NCBI GenBank assembly: GCA_016719015.1
Contig: JADKAZ010000001.1
Coordinates: forward strand, 806,001-870,000
Source of the DNA: Chitinophagaceae bacterium
Lineage (GTDB): Bacteria > Bacteroidota > Bacteroidia > Chitinophagales > Chitinophagaceae
Direction of reading: 5' to 3'
Length of the DNA: 64,000 bases
Shown here: piece by piece, positions 45,528 through 55,060 of the stretch
Position numbering within the stretch: the first letter of the stretch is position 1
Layout of the letters: the number at the start of each line of letters is the position of its first letter
Translations under genes and position numbers: made by a program
Notes under the pieces: model-generated
Told to the model about the DNA's origin: nothing
What the model saw: the letters and a program-made list of their open reading frames with translations, nothing else
Databases searched by the model: none

Positions 45528-47630
45528 TTAAGAAATTTTACTCCACATTACCGCCCCTGTCTGTTGATGGAGAAATTGCTTTAACTGCAAATTGTCTGCC
45601 GAAACAAGGTCTGGGTCTTCTTCGAGCAATTTAGCAGCTACATTTCTCGCTAACTCTAAAATGGGACGGTCTTGGACTATACTGGCAAGCTTAAAGTTTA
45701 ACTCTCCGCTTTGTCTTGTTCCCTGTATATCACCAGGCCCCCTCAGTTCAAGGTCTTTTTCAGCAATTTCAAAACCATTACTTGTTGCCGTCATAGTTTT
45801 GATACGTTCCCTTGCGTCATTACCCAATTTTGAACCTGATAAAAGTATACAATAGCTTTTTTCGGCTCCCCGACCTACCCGGCCTCTTAATTGGTGAAGC
45901 TGAGACAAGCCAAACTTTTCCGCACTTTCAATCACCATAACCGAGGCATTGGGGACATCTACTCCCACTTCTATAACGGTGGTGGAGACCAATATCTGCG
46001 TATCATGTTCAACAAATCTTTTCATATTTAGTTCTTTCTGTTCTGCAGGTTGCCGGCCATGCACCATACTTATCCAATATTTAGGCTCCGGGAAATAAGC
46101 TTTTACATTTTCGTAGCCCTTCATCAGGTTTTCATAATCCATTTTTGCACTTTCTTCTATCAAAGGGAAAACGATATAAATCTGCCGGCCTTTGTCAATT
46201 TCTGCACGGATAAAATCCATCACTTTACTCCGGTGTGTTTCATACCGATGCACAGTGGCGATTGGTTGCCTGCCCGGAGGTAATTCATCGATCACACTGT
46301 AATCCAGATCTCCGTAAGCTGTCATCGCCAGCGTCCGGGGTATAGGCGTTGCCGTCATTACCAAAACATGTGGTGGGATGCTGGCCTTTTGCCAGAGCTT
46401 TGCCCGCTGCGCCACACCAAAGCGGTGCTGTTCATCAATAATTACAATACCGAGATTTTTGAACTGCACCACATCTTCAATTACGGCATGGGTGCCAATA
46501 AGGATTTTTAAAGTGCCTTCCTGCAGTTCATTTAAAATTTTCTTCCGCTCTGCAGTTTTGGTTGACCCGGTTAATAATTTTACCGGGACATTTATTTTAG
46601 CTAATGAATTACTTATTGTTTTGAAATGTTGTTGTGCAAGTATTTCTGTCGGTGCCATCAGGCATGCCTGGTAATCATTATCAATAGCCAGTAACATTAT
46701 CAGTACTGCTACAATCGTTTTCCCACTTCCTACATCACCCTGCAACAATCGGTTCATCTGTTTGCCTTTTGCCGTATCATTCCGTATTTCTTTTATCACT
46801 CTTTTTTGTGCACCAGTCAATTGAAAAGGCAAATGATTTTGATAAAAATCATTGAACAAATCACCCACCTTGTCAAACACAACGCCTTTGGAAAACCGGT
46901 GCCGTTGGCTACGTAATAAATTCATCCGTAACTGGGCAATGAACAGCTCCTCAAATTTTAATCGCTTTACTGCTTCATTGTATTCTTCTGCTGTTTGCGG
47001 AAAATGAATTTGCCGGTATGCTTTAAAACGACTTACCAGGTTCATTTGCTTCAAAACTGCAACAGGCAGGTTCTCCGAAATATCTTTTTCATGTAACATC
47101 CCCATCAGCAATTGTGTCAGCTTTCCAATTTGCCTGCCACCCAGCCCTCTAGCTTTTAATTTTTCAGTAGTGGAGTAAACAGGTTCCAGGAAATTTTTAC
47201 CTAATGGCTGGTTGGGTGATAATAATTCTAATTCAGGGTGCACCATCTGTGGTTTGCCATTAAAAAAAGTGACCCGGCCATAAACGAGATATGACTGACC
47301 TGTTTCCAATATTTTTTCAACCCAGCTTAGTCCCTGGAACCAGGTAAGTTCGAGAAATCCTGTTTTATCCTTAACCTCAGCTATTAATCTTTTACCAGCT
47401 TTCTGACCGGTGATGCTAAAATTCACCATTACTACCGCTATCTGCACAAAATCTGTTTGTGCTGTTATTTCACTAATGAGATTGACTTTGGTTCTGTCAA
47501 TATGACGATAGGGATAATGCTCCAGTAAATCACCGAAGGTGAAGATGTTTAATTCTTTTTTCAGCAAGTCGCCCCGATGGGGCCCAACCCCTTTCAGATA
47601 TTCAATTGGACTTGATAATATGTGAGACAA
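45528..47630 (-). CDS. recG: ATP-dependent DNA helicase RecG
   Basis: A fork-reversal helicase of 700 residues. The N-terminal wedge/OB region (about 1-250) begins LSSPIEYLKGVGPHRGDLLKKEL. Helicase motif I is GDVGSGKTIVAVL, motif II is IIDEQHRFG (DEQH box), and motif III is VMTATPIPRTLA. The later motifs IEVGVDVPNASVMVIE and QLRGRVGRG are followed by the C-terminal TRG hook. A TATTTTTG -7-like element lies 27 nt upstream, without a clear -33 partner. Confidence 0.97.
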   Translation of the reverse strand: MSHILSSPIEYLKGVGPHRGDLLKKELNIFTFGDLLEHYPYRHIDRTKVNLISEITAQTDFVQIAVVMVNFSITGQKAGKRLIAEVKDKTGFLELTWFQGLSWVEKILETGQSYLVYGRVTFFNGKPQMVHPELELLSPNQPLGKNFLEPVYSTTEKLKARGLGGRQIGKLTQLLMGMLHEKDISENLPVAVLKQMNLVSRFKAYRQIHFPQTAEEYNEAVKRLKFEELFIAQLRMNLLRSQRHRFSKGVVFDKVGDLFNDFYQNHLPFQLTGAQKRVIKEIRNDTAKGKQMNRLLQGDVGSGKTIVAVLIMLLAIDNDYQACLMAPTEILAQQHFKTISNSLAKINVPVKLLTGSTKTAERKKILNELQEGTLKILIGTHAVIEDVVQFKNLGIVIIDEQHRFGVAQRAKLWQKASIPPHVLVMTATPIPRTLAMTAYGDLDYSVIDELPPGRQPIATVHRYETHRSKVMDFIRAEIDKGRQIYIVFPLIEESAKMDYENLMKGYENVKAYFPEPKYWISMVHGRQPAEQKELNMKRFVEHDTQILVSTTVIEVGVDVPNASVMVIESAEKFGLSQLHQLRGRVGRGAEKSYCILLSGSKLGNDARERIKTMTATSNGFEIAEKDLELRGPGDIQGTRQSGELNFKLASIVQDRPILELARNVAAKLLEEDPDLVSADNLQLKQFLHQQTGAVMWSKIS

Positions 47631-47680
47631 AGAAGAAATAATTGATTCGTTTCTTACAAAAATAGCATTTGAAAGTTTGT

Positions 47681-48892
47681 TTATGATGTGAATTCCATGC
47701 GGCCTACTCCACCACCTGGCGCAACGATTTTTCCCAAAGTACCGATTGTCTTCCTTTTAAAAATTTTGCAAATCCCTTTACGAGACAATAATTCATAAAT
47801 ACAAAATAAAAGGGGATTGAAAAAAGCCCCGCTCTTTTCCCCCGAACGAATAATCAGCCAACCGCAAACAGCGAAAGCATAAAAAATTATCTGCGTGTAG
47901 AAAGTCCAGTAAAAAATTGCAGGAGAAGCCTGTGCTACCAGTAAGCTATTCGACATAAATAAAATAAGCAACATGACGGGGCAAAATATCCAGCGAAGCA
48001 ATCTCCGGGAGATGTACTGAAAACTTAACAAGGGATACTTAAAAATATTAAGGCATTCTTTTAAATACCCGATTGACTGGTAAGCCCCGGCCGATATCCT
48101 TACTTTCCTCTTTTCTTCTTCCTTAAGTGAAGAAGATGGCAGTTCTGTAGCAAAAGCTTCAGGTTCATATTCAATTTTGTATTCTTGCAGGCAAATTTGC
48201 ATCGATATCACAAAATCATCTAAAATAAGCTCATCATCCAACTCTTTGAACAAGGCTGTACGAATGGAAAATAATTCGCCGGCAGCACCTGTCACCGTAT
48301 TGAATGCAGCATCCAGTTTCTTCATAAAGGATTCATACTGCCAGTACAACCCTTCCGCTTCCCCAACAGCAGACACCCCTTTATTACGAAGTATCTTTTT
48401 CTCGCCAGCCACCCCGCCGGTTTTAGGATTGGCATAATGTGAAGCAATTTTGGTAATACAATCAACGTTCAGCATTGTGTTCGCATCGCTGAAAACAACA
48501 ATGGGTGTAGTTACGAAGTGCATAGCTCGTTTAACTGCAGCATATTTTCCCTTTCTCTCAGGCTGATGCAGCAAGTGGATGAACGGATACTGCTGAACAA
48601 GTTTTACCGTATCGTCTGAGGAGCCATCAGTTATAAAAATAATTTTCAATTTTTCTGATGGATAATTTATGGCCTGGGTATTTTTTATTTTTTCTTCCAG
48701 CACCTGCTCCTCATTATATGCCGTCACAATTAATGTTACGGGAATAATTTCTAGAACCGGTTTTACTTCCTTTATATTACTAAAAATTTGTTTTAACACA
48801 GTAAGAAAATAAATAAGAATTCCATACCCAATATAGCAGTAAAACAAAATAGCTAAGCTTGCCCAGAATAATATTGATAGAATTGTTACCAT
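47681..48892 (-). CDS. membrane glycosyltransferase family 2
   Basis: 403 residues. An N-terminal membrane helix (ILFWASLAILFYCYIGYGILIYFL) is followed by the GT-A domain with VTAYNEE, FITDGSSDDTVKL and VVFSDANTMLNV, where the DxN/DxD-like acid binds the metal-nucleotide sugar. The acceptor-side region has LDDFVISMQI and RRLLRW (QxxRW-like). Two to three C-terminal membrane segments lie at about 300-360. It is a processive-type inverting transferase for an envelope polysaccharide; the sugar is not predictable. It is divergent from a WecA/MraY-like gene. Confidence 0.9.
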   Translation of the reverse strand: MVTILSILFWASLAILFYCYIGYGILIYFLTVLKQIFSNIKEVKPVLEIIPVTLIVTAYNEEQVLEEKIKNTQAINYPSEKLKIIFITDGSSDDTVKLVQQYPFIHLLHQPERKGKYAAVKRAMHFVTTPIVVFSDANTMLNVDCITKIASHYANPKTGGVAGEKKILRNKGVSAVGEAEGLYWQYESFMKKLDAAFNTVTGAAGELFSIRTALFKELDDELILDDFVISMQICLQEYKIEYEPEAFATELPSSSLKEEEKRKVRISAGAYQSIGYLKECLNIFKYPLLSFQYISRRLLRWIFCPVMLLILFMSNSLLVAQASPAIFYWTFYTQIIFYAFAVCGWLIIRSGEKSGAFFNPLLFCIYELLSRKGICKIFKRKTIGTLGKIVAPGGGVGRMEFTS

Positions 48893-49086
48893 CCCTGGTG
48901 GTGAAAAATACGGTTCAGTTATAGCAAATATCCCAAGATGATATCTAAAAACTGCAACTTGTTAAGGGGAAAAACAGTTTTCACACAAAACAATAAAAAA
49001 AACCTTGTCATTTCGGGACTACCTCTCTATTTTAGAAGCCAGAACCAATATCCACCGCTATGAAGCGGAACCAATAAACCTGAGAG
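48893..49086. other. divergent intergenic region
   Basis: 194 nt between the glycosyltransferase and the WecA-like gene. Besides the plus-strand promoter at 49005-49035, a weaker minus-strand candidate is present (GATATTTG with a TTG about 22 nt away). No gene seen. Confidence 0.5.
49005..49035 (+). promoter_or_regulatory. Bacteroidota-type promoter of the WecA-like gene
   Basis: TTG at 49005-49007, a 20-nt spacer, and TATTTTAG at 49028-49035 (one mismatch to TAnnTTTG), ending 51 nt before the ATG at 49087. Confidence 0.55.
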
Positions 49087-50208
49087 ATGAAAAGCCACCT
49101 TTACTTTTTACAGTTAGAGCTGTATTTCAGCAACTATAAGTTTGCCTTATTGTGCTTTATTACTGCATTTGTAGTAACACTGATCACTATTCCACCTATT
49201 ATAACCCTTGTTAAAAAATACCGTTTGTATGATATACCCGATGCCCGGAAAGAACATTCTGCTCCCATTCCAACCATGGGTGGTATAGCTATTATAGCGG
49301 GGATGATGATGGCTTTATTTCTATGGTTTCCGTTTAGTACTGGAGTGGCGCAAATAAGCTTCTTCTTTTCTGTCGCTGTCCTCTTTGCATTAGGTATTAT
49401 GGATGACCTGAAAGACCTTTCTGCAAAATACAAATTCATCGTTCAGGCGGGACTAGCTGCATTAATTGCTGTCTCGGGCATCCGTATCACTTCATTTGAA
49501 GGCTTATTGGGTATTCATGAATTACCCATAATGGCACAATATAGTTTCACTTTTCTAGCAATAGTCGGTATCACCAATGCTTTTAATTTGATTGATGGTA
49601 TTGACGGACTAGCAGGCGGTTTAGGCTTTATGAGTCTTATTACACTCGGCATTTTTCTTACCATGAGTGGGGATGTAAATACGGCTCTCATTGCATTTGC
49701 ACTGGCGGGTGGAATACTCGCTTTTATGTATTTCAATCTTAACCCGGCCCGGATTTTTATGGGAGATACAGGCTCACTTGTATTAGGGTTTGTTGTTGCA
49801 GTATTATGTATCAGATTGATGCAGGTAAATGCATTTACTTTTAACCCTGTGCTGCCACATGCACCTGTATTTGTACTGGGGCTGGTTCTCATTCCTGTAT
49901 TTGATACTCTTCGTGTATTTGCCACCAGGATATGGGTGGGCAACTCACCCTTTAAAGCCGACAAAACTCATATTCATCATTTAATTACCAACCAGGGTTT
50001 TAGTCATGGCTTTGCAGCTAAAATAATTTGCTTTATCCATGGTTTTATTTTGCTGGAAGTTTATTGGTTAAAGGAATTAAGGATGGAATTAGTTTTAGCC
50101 ATTTTAATTGCTTTTATGCTGCTCACAACCATTTTGCTAAAAAATCTTGGACTATTGGTTAGAAAGAAAGGGCATTTGAGTACTGGCTCGTTCCAAAATA
50201 ACGATTAG
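49087..50208 (+). CDS. polyprenyl-phosphate glycosyl-1-phosphate transferase (WecA/MraY type)
   Basis: A 373-residue membrane enzyme with about 10 to 11 helices. The conserved cytoplasmic motifs are present: HSAPIPTMGGIAI near residue 57, the Asp pair 106-107 in GIMDDLKDLSAKYK, NAFNLIDGIDGLAGG at 164-178 and the His-rich DKTHIHHLI loop near 295. It transfers a sugar-1-phosphate, probably N-acetylglucosamine phosphate, to undecaprenyl phosphate, starting an envelope polysaccharide. WecA is favoured over MraY because of the HIHHL motif and the non-mur neighbourhood. Its stop lies 1 nt from the end of convergent mnmE. Confidence 0.92.
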   Translation: MKSHLYFLQLELYFSNYKFALLCFITAFVVTLITIPPIITLVKKYRLYDIPDARKEHSAPIPTMGGIAIIAGMMMALFLWFPFSTGVAQISFFFSVAVLFALGIMDDLKDLSAKYKFIVQAGLAALIAVSGIRITSFEGLLGIHELPIMAQYSFTFLAIVGITNAFNLIDGIDGLAGGLGFMSLITLGIFLTMSGDVNTALIAFALAGGILAFMYFNLNPARIFMGDTGSLVLGFVVAVLCIRLMQVNAFTFNPVLPHAPVFVLGLVLIPVFDTLRVFATRIWVGNSPFKADKTHIHHLITNQGFSHGFAAKIICFIHGFILLEVYWLKELRMELVLAILIAFMLLTTILLKNLGLLVRKKGHLSTGSFQNND

Positions 50209-50209
50209 G

Positions 50210-51592
50210 TTACTTTCCGATACAGAATTTAGAAAAAATATAATCCAGCTGATCTTCATTTGTAATTTCTCCGGTTATTTCCCCCAGATAGTGAAGACAG
50301 TGGCGAATATCCAGGGCTAACAAATCACCTGGTAATTTATTATCTAACCCTTCTTTGATATCAGCTAACGATTTTTGCACTTCTTTCAATGCATGAAAAT
50401 GCCTGGCATTTGTAATGATTGTATTCTCCGCTTGTACCCTGCCCTGCAGAACTGTATCCACCATTCTCTCTTTCAGCACATCGGTATATAAATGTTGCTT
50501 GGCAGAAATAAATATGACTTTTCCCATGTCTCCGAATTTATCCCTGGCAAATTGTTCTCCGACTTCATCAATTTTATTTGCCACCAGTAAATAATTGAGT
50601 TGTTGTCTTTCAAACTCCAACTTCTGGGTTTGGATCACCGCCTTTCCCTCCGCTGCATCAAATAAGTACAATACCAAATCAGCCTGTTTCATTTTCTCCA
50701 GGCTTCTTTCCATTCCGGCCTTTTCAATTACGTCTGTACTTTGTTGACGAATTCCGGCAGTATCAATCAGCCGAAAGATTATACCATCAATATTTATAAG
50801 TTCCTCTATTGTATCACGGGTCGTACCGGGAATTGCACTTACAATAGCCCGGTTTTCATTGAGCAGGCTGTTGAGCAATGTAGATTTACCCGAATTTGGT
50901 TTACCAATAATAGCTACACTAACCCCATTTTTTATCACATTACCCAAGGAAAAAGAATCGACCAGCTGATTGGTGGACTCAGTAAGTTCATTGATTAATT
51001 CATAGAACTTTTTTCTGTCCGCAAATTCTACATCCTCCTGTGAAAAGTCCAGTTCAAGTTCAATGAGAGCGGAAAAACGTATAAGTCTTTCTCTTAGGAC
51101 AGAGAGGTTTGCTGAAAAACCACCCCTGATTGTGTGCAAAGCAGCTTTCTGCGATGCTGCTGTGTTGGAAGCAATCAGGTCAGCTACTGCTTCTGCTTGT
51201 GCCAGGTCCAGTTTTCCATTCAGGAATGCTCTTTGAGTGAACTCACCAGGTTTCGCCAGCCTCGCTCCATTTCGTATACAAGCATCTATTACCCGCTGTT
51301 GCACATAAGGAGAACCATGGCAACTGATTTCAACCACATCCTCACCCGTATATGATTTTGGATTTTTAAATATTGAAACAACTGCTTCGTCAAGAATATT
51401 TTCACCTTCCTTTAAAAATCCAACATACAATGTATGCGAAGGCTGATCCTGCAAATTTTTGGATGGGAATAAACCATTAACGATAGTAATAGCTCTGCTG
51501 CCACTAAGGCGAATAACACCTATAGCCCCAACTCCGGGCGGCGTAGCCAATGCAACAATAGTATCATCCCAACCAGCAAGTTTACTTATCAT
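50210..51592 (-). CDS. mnmE: tRNA modification GTPase MnmE
   Basis: A 460-residue GTPase that with MnmG makes cmnm5U34 in tRNAs reading split codon boxes. The N-terminal folate-binding domain (about 1-120) contains TIVALATPPGVGAIGVIRLSG split over its first strand. The central helical region follows, and the G domain has G1 GKPNSGKS (230-237), G3 DTAGIR and G4 NKID. The C-terminal catalytic Cys is in FCIGK (Cys458 region), the last residues of the protein. A TATTTTTG hexamer-like element lies just 5 nt upstream of the start. Confidence 0.97.
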   Translation of the reverse strand: MISKLAGWDDTIVALATPPGVGAIGVIRLSGSRAITIVNGLFPSKNLQDQPSHTLYVGFLKEGENILDEAVVSIFKNPKSYTGEDVVEISCHGSPYVQQRVIDACIRNGARLAKPGEFTQRAFLNGKLDLAQAEAVADLIASNTAASQKAALHTIRGGFSANLSVLRERLIRFSALIELELDFSQEDVEFADRKKFYELINELTESTNQLVDSFSLGNVIKNGVSVAIIGKPNSGKSTLLNSLLNENRAIVSAIPGTTRDTIEELINIDGIIFRLIDTAGIRQQSTDVIEKAGMERSLEKMKQADLVLYLFDAAEGKAVIQTQKLEFERQQLNYLLVANKIDEVGEQFARDKFGDMGKVIFISAKQHLYTDVLKERMVDTVLQGRVQAENTIITNARHFHALKEVQKSLADIKEGLDNKLPGDLLALDIRHCLHYLGEITGEITNEDQLDYIFSKFCIGK

Positions 51593-51659
51593 GCTTTCAA
51601 AAATAGACGAAATAGTATTGTGTCCCCCGACAAGGGGTTATTATTGTTCAGTAATGCAT

Positions 51660-51692
51660 AAAAAAAATCCCCCCGTTTTTGAACGAGGGGAT
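51660..51692 (-). terminator. intrinsic terminator after tonB
   Basis: On the minus strand stem ATCCCC/GGGGAT, extended by CGTT/AACG with small bulges, is followed by eight T. It closes the exbB-exbD-exbD-tonB operon. Confidence 0.88.
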
Positions 51693-51711
51693 TGAATATT
51701 ATAGTCCTATT

Positions 51712-52536
51712 TTATTCACCCGTTACCTGGAAAGTGATGGGCTGTTTACGATAGGCTTTTACCTGGCGGCCATTTTGTACGGCTGGTGTCCAGTTCGGAC
51801 CTTTTTTAATTACCCGTACTGCTTCTTCTTCCATACCATAACCGTGGTTGGTCATTGCCTTTACATCACTGATATTTCCTTCTTTATCCACTACAAATTG
51901 AACCACCGTAGTGTAAGTACCTTCAGGAGCCCCATTATCTGTAGCTACCTGGGCGTTACAGTTTCTTTCCAGGTACTGGCGCCATTTGCCATCACCACCG
52001 GGAAATTTGGCTTCGATTTCAACCTTGTCAAATATCTTATTCTCATCGTCTTCCTTCTTTTCCTCTACAATCTGTTTTCCTTCATCAATTACAACAGGGG
52101 TGGCAATATTTTCATCTTTGATACCTTCCTGGTTAACTTCTGCAATTTTTACATCTTTTAGTTCTTCCTGAGGGGGTGGTGGCTTTTCCACATCTTCGTC
52201 CTTTTTGATTACAGGAGGAGTAAATTGTTTCATTTCCACTTTAGGAGGCTCTACTTTAGGCGGAGGCGGTGGGGGAGGAATTATTTTCTTTTCCTCCTGT
52301 TTTACTTCCGTTAAAGTTACTTCCTGCATTTTCACTTTCTTATCACTACTGCCTTTCAAATTACTGGCGAGTAAGGACCCTCCAATTGCTATAACGGCTA
52401 CAGAGGCAGTGATAATTAAGGCACGGGTTATCCTTTTGTTATAAGTTTTTCTCAGGTTATAAGCACCGTACTCTTTATTCTTGCCTTCGAAAATCAGGTC
52501 AAGAACATCTGCTGATAAAATTTTGTTGGCTTCCAT
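51712..52536 (-). CDS. tonB: energy transducer TonB
   Basis: 274 residues. A short cytoplasmic N terminus (VLDLIFEGKNKEYGAYNLRKTYNKR, which is a Bacteroidota-type extension) precedes one membrane helix (about 33-55, ALIITASVAVIAIGGSLLA). A Pro/Glu/Lys-rich periplasmic linker follows (PPPPPPPKVEPPKVE). The C-terminal TonB domain (about 195-272) has FVVDKEGNISDVKA and VIKKGPNWTPAVQNGRQVKA. It carries proton-motive energy from ExbB/ExbD to outer-membrane receptors. Last gene of the operon. Confidence 0.93.
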   Translation of the reverse strand: MEANKILSADVLDLIFEGKNKEYGAYNLRKTYNKRITRALIITASVAVIAIGGSLLASNLKGSSDKKVKMQEVTLTEVKQEEKKIIPPPPPPPKVEPPKVEMKQFTPPVIKKDEDVEKPPPPQEELKDVKIAEVNQEGIKDENIATPVVIDEGKQIVEEKKEDDENKIFDKVEIEAKFPGGDGKWRQYLERNCNAQVATDNGAPEGTYTTVVQFVVDKEGNISDVKAMTNHGYGMEEEAVRVIKKGPNWTPAVQNGRQVKAYRKQPITFQVTGE

Positions 52537-52591
52537 ACTTAGCGTTTTTTATTAGATGCTGTTAATTCATTATTCCACATACATCAGCAAA

Positions 52592-53230
52592 TTATTTTAT
52601 TCCATTTGTTGCCTCGGTGGCATTAATAAGATCTACTTCTTCTTTAAGGATTTTTACCATAGCATAAGTTCTTGCTTGGTTAATCGTCATTTCATCTAAA
52701 ATGTCCACTGTATTTTTATACGTAGCATCATTATCAGGTTTGATAATCACAATAAAATCCCTGTCAGCACAGGCTTTTTCCCAATCTGGGTCACCTTTTC
52801 CTTTAGCCCGGTCCTGTGTCTTTTTGCAGGTTTCATCATGTACATGACGACTTATTACGTCCTTTTTCTTGGCAATAATTATATCCCGTATTCCTTTGAA
52901 AGTTGTGGACTTAAAATTATTTCCTGTGGCGTCTACTACCAGTTTTCCCTCATAGTAATACACCTGGTCGCCCTTGCCCAATAAAATAGTAAGCACACCT
53001 GATTCTTTTGCCTCTGTTTGATCCTTTGGATCTTTAATATCCTTAGGCATATTAAGGTCAAGGGTGGTAGGAGTCGTCATAGTAGCAGTAAAAACGAAAA
53101 ACGTAATGAGCAGAAATCCCAAGTCCACCATCGGAGTCATATCCACCCGGGTTGAGAGTTTCTTGGCCTTTTTTACACCCGGACCTTTTTTGTGGCCACT
53201 ATCGCCACCACCAGAATCTATACTTGCCAT
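52592..53230 (-). CDS. exbD: ExbD/TolR-family protein, second copy
   Basis: 212 residues. The single membrane helix (about 35-55) follows the conserved RVDMTPMVDLGFLLITFF, which holds the proton-carrying Asp (VD in PMVDLGF). The periplasmic domain is longer than in E. coli ExbD, with a Lys-rich insert containing two cysteines (ETCKKTQDRAKGK and WEKACADRDF). That insert is common in Bacteroidota ExbD proteins. It pairs with the adjacent ExbD copy in the ExbB motor. Confidence 0.92.
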   Translation of the reverse strand: MASIDSGGGDSGHKKGPGVKKAKKLSTRVDMTPMVDLGFLLITFFVFTATMTTPTTLDLNMPKDIKDPKDQTEAKESGVLTILLGKGDQVYYYEGKLVVDATGNNFKSTTFKGIRDIIIAKKKDVISRHVHDETCKKTQDRAKGKGDPDWEKACADRDFIVIIKPDNDATYKNTVDILDEMTINQARTYAMVKILKEEVDLINATEATNGIK

Positions 53231-53255
53231 ATATAATGAGTTTAAAATTAAAAAA

Positions 53256-53915
53256 TTACTCTTTCAGGTTTTTTCTGTTATACAAATCCAGTTCAGAGTT
53301 AGATGGGATATCATCTAAAGCTGTTACGAGGTTGTACTTAAATTCATCATTGCGTTTCAAGGCACTTACAACAGCTTCAAAAGTTGGATATTTTGACTTT
53401 GCATCGCCTTTGATAAGGTAGTTCAATTTCTCTCCGGCAAATGCTTTTTTTGCTGCTGAAATCCACCAAAACAACTGGTTATTTGCCGTATCCAGTACTG
53501 GAATACCTGGCACTTTAAGAACTTGTTGTTCTTTAGGAGCCATAGCCAATAACTCCTTTAAATTGCCAAAAGGCACCCCTACTGCAAATGTCTGTTTGTA
53601 ATTAGCCATCTCAGCGGTTGATAAATTAAGGTTCTGTGTGCTATTGATATCCTGAATAATGGCATCAAATTTTGTTTTATCCTTATCTGACAAAACAGAA
53701 AAAAAGACCCTGTTAGCTGAATCTACAACTATCATTACAGCATTACTTTCTGGCAGTTTTTGAGAAAGAACCGAGCCCGGTGTAGTAATCTCTACCGGCT
53801 CTGGCGGCTTGAACTTAGTTGCCATGATAAAAAAGGATAGAATCAGGAACGCTATGTCCACAAATGGGGTCATATCGGTGTCCGTACTCTTCCTTGGTAA
53901 CTTAACACTTGGCAT
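53256..53915 (-). CDS. exbD: ExbD/TolR-family protein, first copy
   Basis: 219 residues. N-terminal KSTDTDMTPFVDIAFLILSFFIMATKF contains the membrane helix and the proton-carrying Asp, broken across residues 10-35. The periplasmic part (about 45-219) is diverged from the second copy and from classical ExbD. It is likely that the two ExbD proteins form a heterodimeric rod inside the ExbB pentamer; that is inference from their co-occurrence. Confidence 0.92.
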   Translation of the reverse strand: MPSVKLPRKSTDTDMTPFVDIAFLILSFFIMATKFKPPEPVEITTPGSVLSQKLPESNAVMIVVDSANRVFFSVLSDKDKTKFDAIIQDINSTQNLNLSTAEMANYKQTFAVGVPFGNLKELLAMAPKEQQVLKVPGIPVLDTANNQLFWWISAAKKAFAGEKLNYLIKGDAKSKYPTFEAVVSALKRNDEFKYNLVTALDDIPSNSELDLYNRKNLKE

Positions 53916-53986
53916 GTTGACAATAATTTAGAATTGAGATGAATAGGTTTCCATTTTCCATATAATATTACCCTGGTTTTACAGGA

Positions 53987-54841
53987 TTATTTATAAAGGG
54001 AAGCAAAACTTTGTGTCAAGGTAAAACCTGATTCATCAATGCCGTAAGTAATTGAGTCAATCTTAGTAGTAAATATGTTGTACATAATAAGGGCCAGGGC
54101 GGATGTACCGATACCTAACGCCGTATTATACAATGCTTCAGAAATACCAACCGCCAGTTCACCAGCTGCACCAGCACCACCTTCAGCACCAAGGGCAGAG
54201 AACGACCTGATCATACCGATTACCGTACCTAACAGGGCTACCAAAGTACCTACTGAAGTAATGGTTGAAAGAAAAACCAAATTCTTTTGCAGCATTGGTA
54301 GTTCAAGTGCTGTAGCTTCTTCTACTTCTTTTTGAATGGAAATTACTTTTTGCTCCGTATTCATTCCACCCTCACTTATCATTTCCTTATAACGGCGAAG
54401 ACCTGCTTTCATAACATTCCCTACAGAACCTCTTTGTTTGTCACACTCTGACAGTGCTGCGTCCACATTGCGGTTAGCAAGGTGGTATTGCACTTTTCTT
54501 ACAAAATCATTGATAGAGCCATTTCCCAATGCCTTACGAATAGTCAGGTACCTTTCGATAGAGAAAACTATCACCATCAGCAACATTCCAATCAGCAGCG
54601 GTACGATAATACCACCTTCATAAATTCTGTGCAATGCATCCTTAGGGCCTTTATGGGCTGGCCAGAATCCGCCACTTTTATCCGGATTTTCAAATCCACT
54701 AGCACCCCCAAGAATAAAACGCCAGATAGCATAACCGGCGATAATACAAACGACTGGGGCAATCCATGAAATAGCATTGCTGCTCTTCTTTGGTTGAACT
54801 GATGTACCCTTAACTGATGCAGTTGGTTTAGTCTCTGCCAT
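53987..54841 (-). CDS. exbB: MotA/TolQ/ExbB proton channel protein
   Basis: 284 residues. A first hydrophobic segment (about 24-45), a second (GGIIVPLLIGMLLMVIVFSIERYLTIRK) and a large cytoplasmic loop precede the paired helices LVFLSTITSVGTLVALLGTVIGMIRSF and ELAVGISEALYNTALGIGTSALALIMYNIF, the conserved ExbB/TolQ channel core with its threonines. It forms the pentameric inner-membrane motor energising TonB. First gene of the exbB-exbD-exbD-tonB operon. Confidence 0.94.
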   Translation of the reverse strand: MAETKPTASVKGTSVQPKKSSNAISWIAPVVCIIAGYAIWRFILGGASGFENPDKSGGFWPAHKGPKDALHRIYEGGIIVPLLIGMLLMVIVFSIERYLTIRKALGNGSINDFVRKVQYHLANRNVDAALSECDKQRGSVGNVMKAGLRRYKEMISEGGMNTEQKVISIQKEVEEATALELPMLQKNLVFLSTITSVGTLVALLGTVIGMIRSFSALGAEGGAGAAGELAVGISEALYNTALGIGTSALALIMYNIFTTKIDSITYGIDESGFTLTQSFASLYK

Positions 54842-55060
54842 GATCTTAATTTTTTAGTTTTTTAAATGATAAATTAGAGCCCTTATTTTTCAGAGCTACA
54901 ATGCTATGAAAAAAGTTTAGAAAAAACATCCCATCCTTCATTTTTTTAGATAGGGCCTTCAAGTTAAGGATTTTTTAATACGGAACAACTTCCAGATAAA
55001 TAATTTGATAGAAATTCATCCTGCGCAAACAAACGATTGCAATTATTTCCCCAAATAATC
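54842..55060. other. intergenic region upstream of exbB
   Basis: 219 AT-rich nucleotides. The exbB promoter should be here, but no element matching both halves of the Bacteroidota promoter was found. No gene or terminator is evident for the permease ending at 55061. Confidence 0.5.

Noticed and set aside
47657..47664. Promoter of recG from a perfect TATTTTTG on the minus strand
   Set aside because: No TTG is found at the required distance. Similar T-rich octamers recur near 35923 and 51598, so the match alone is weak.
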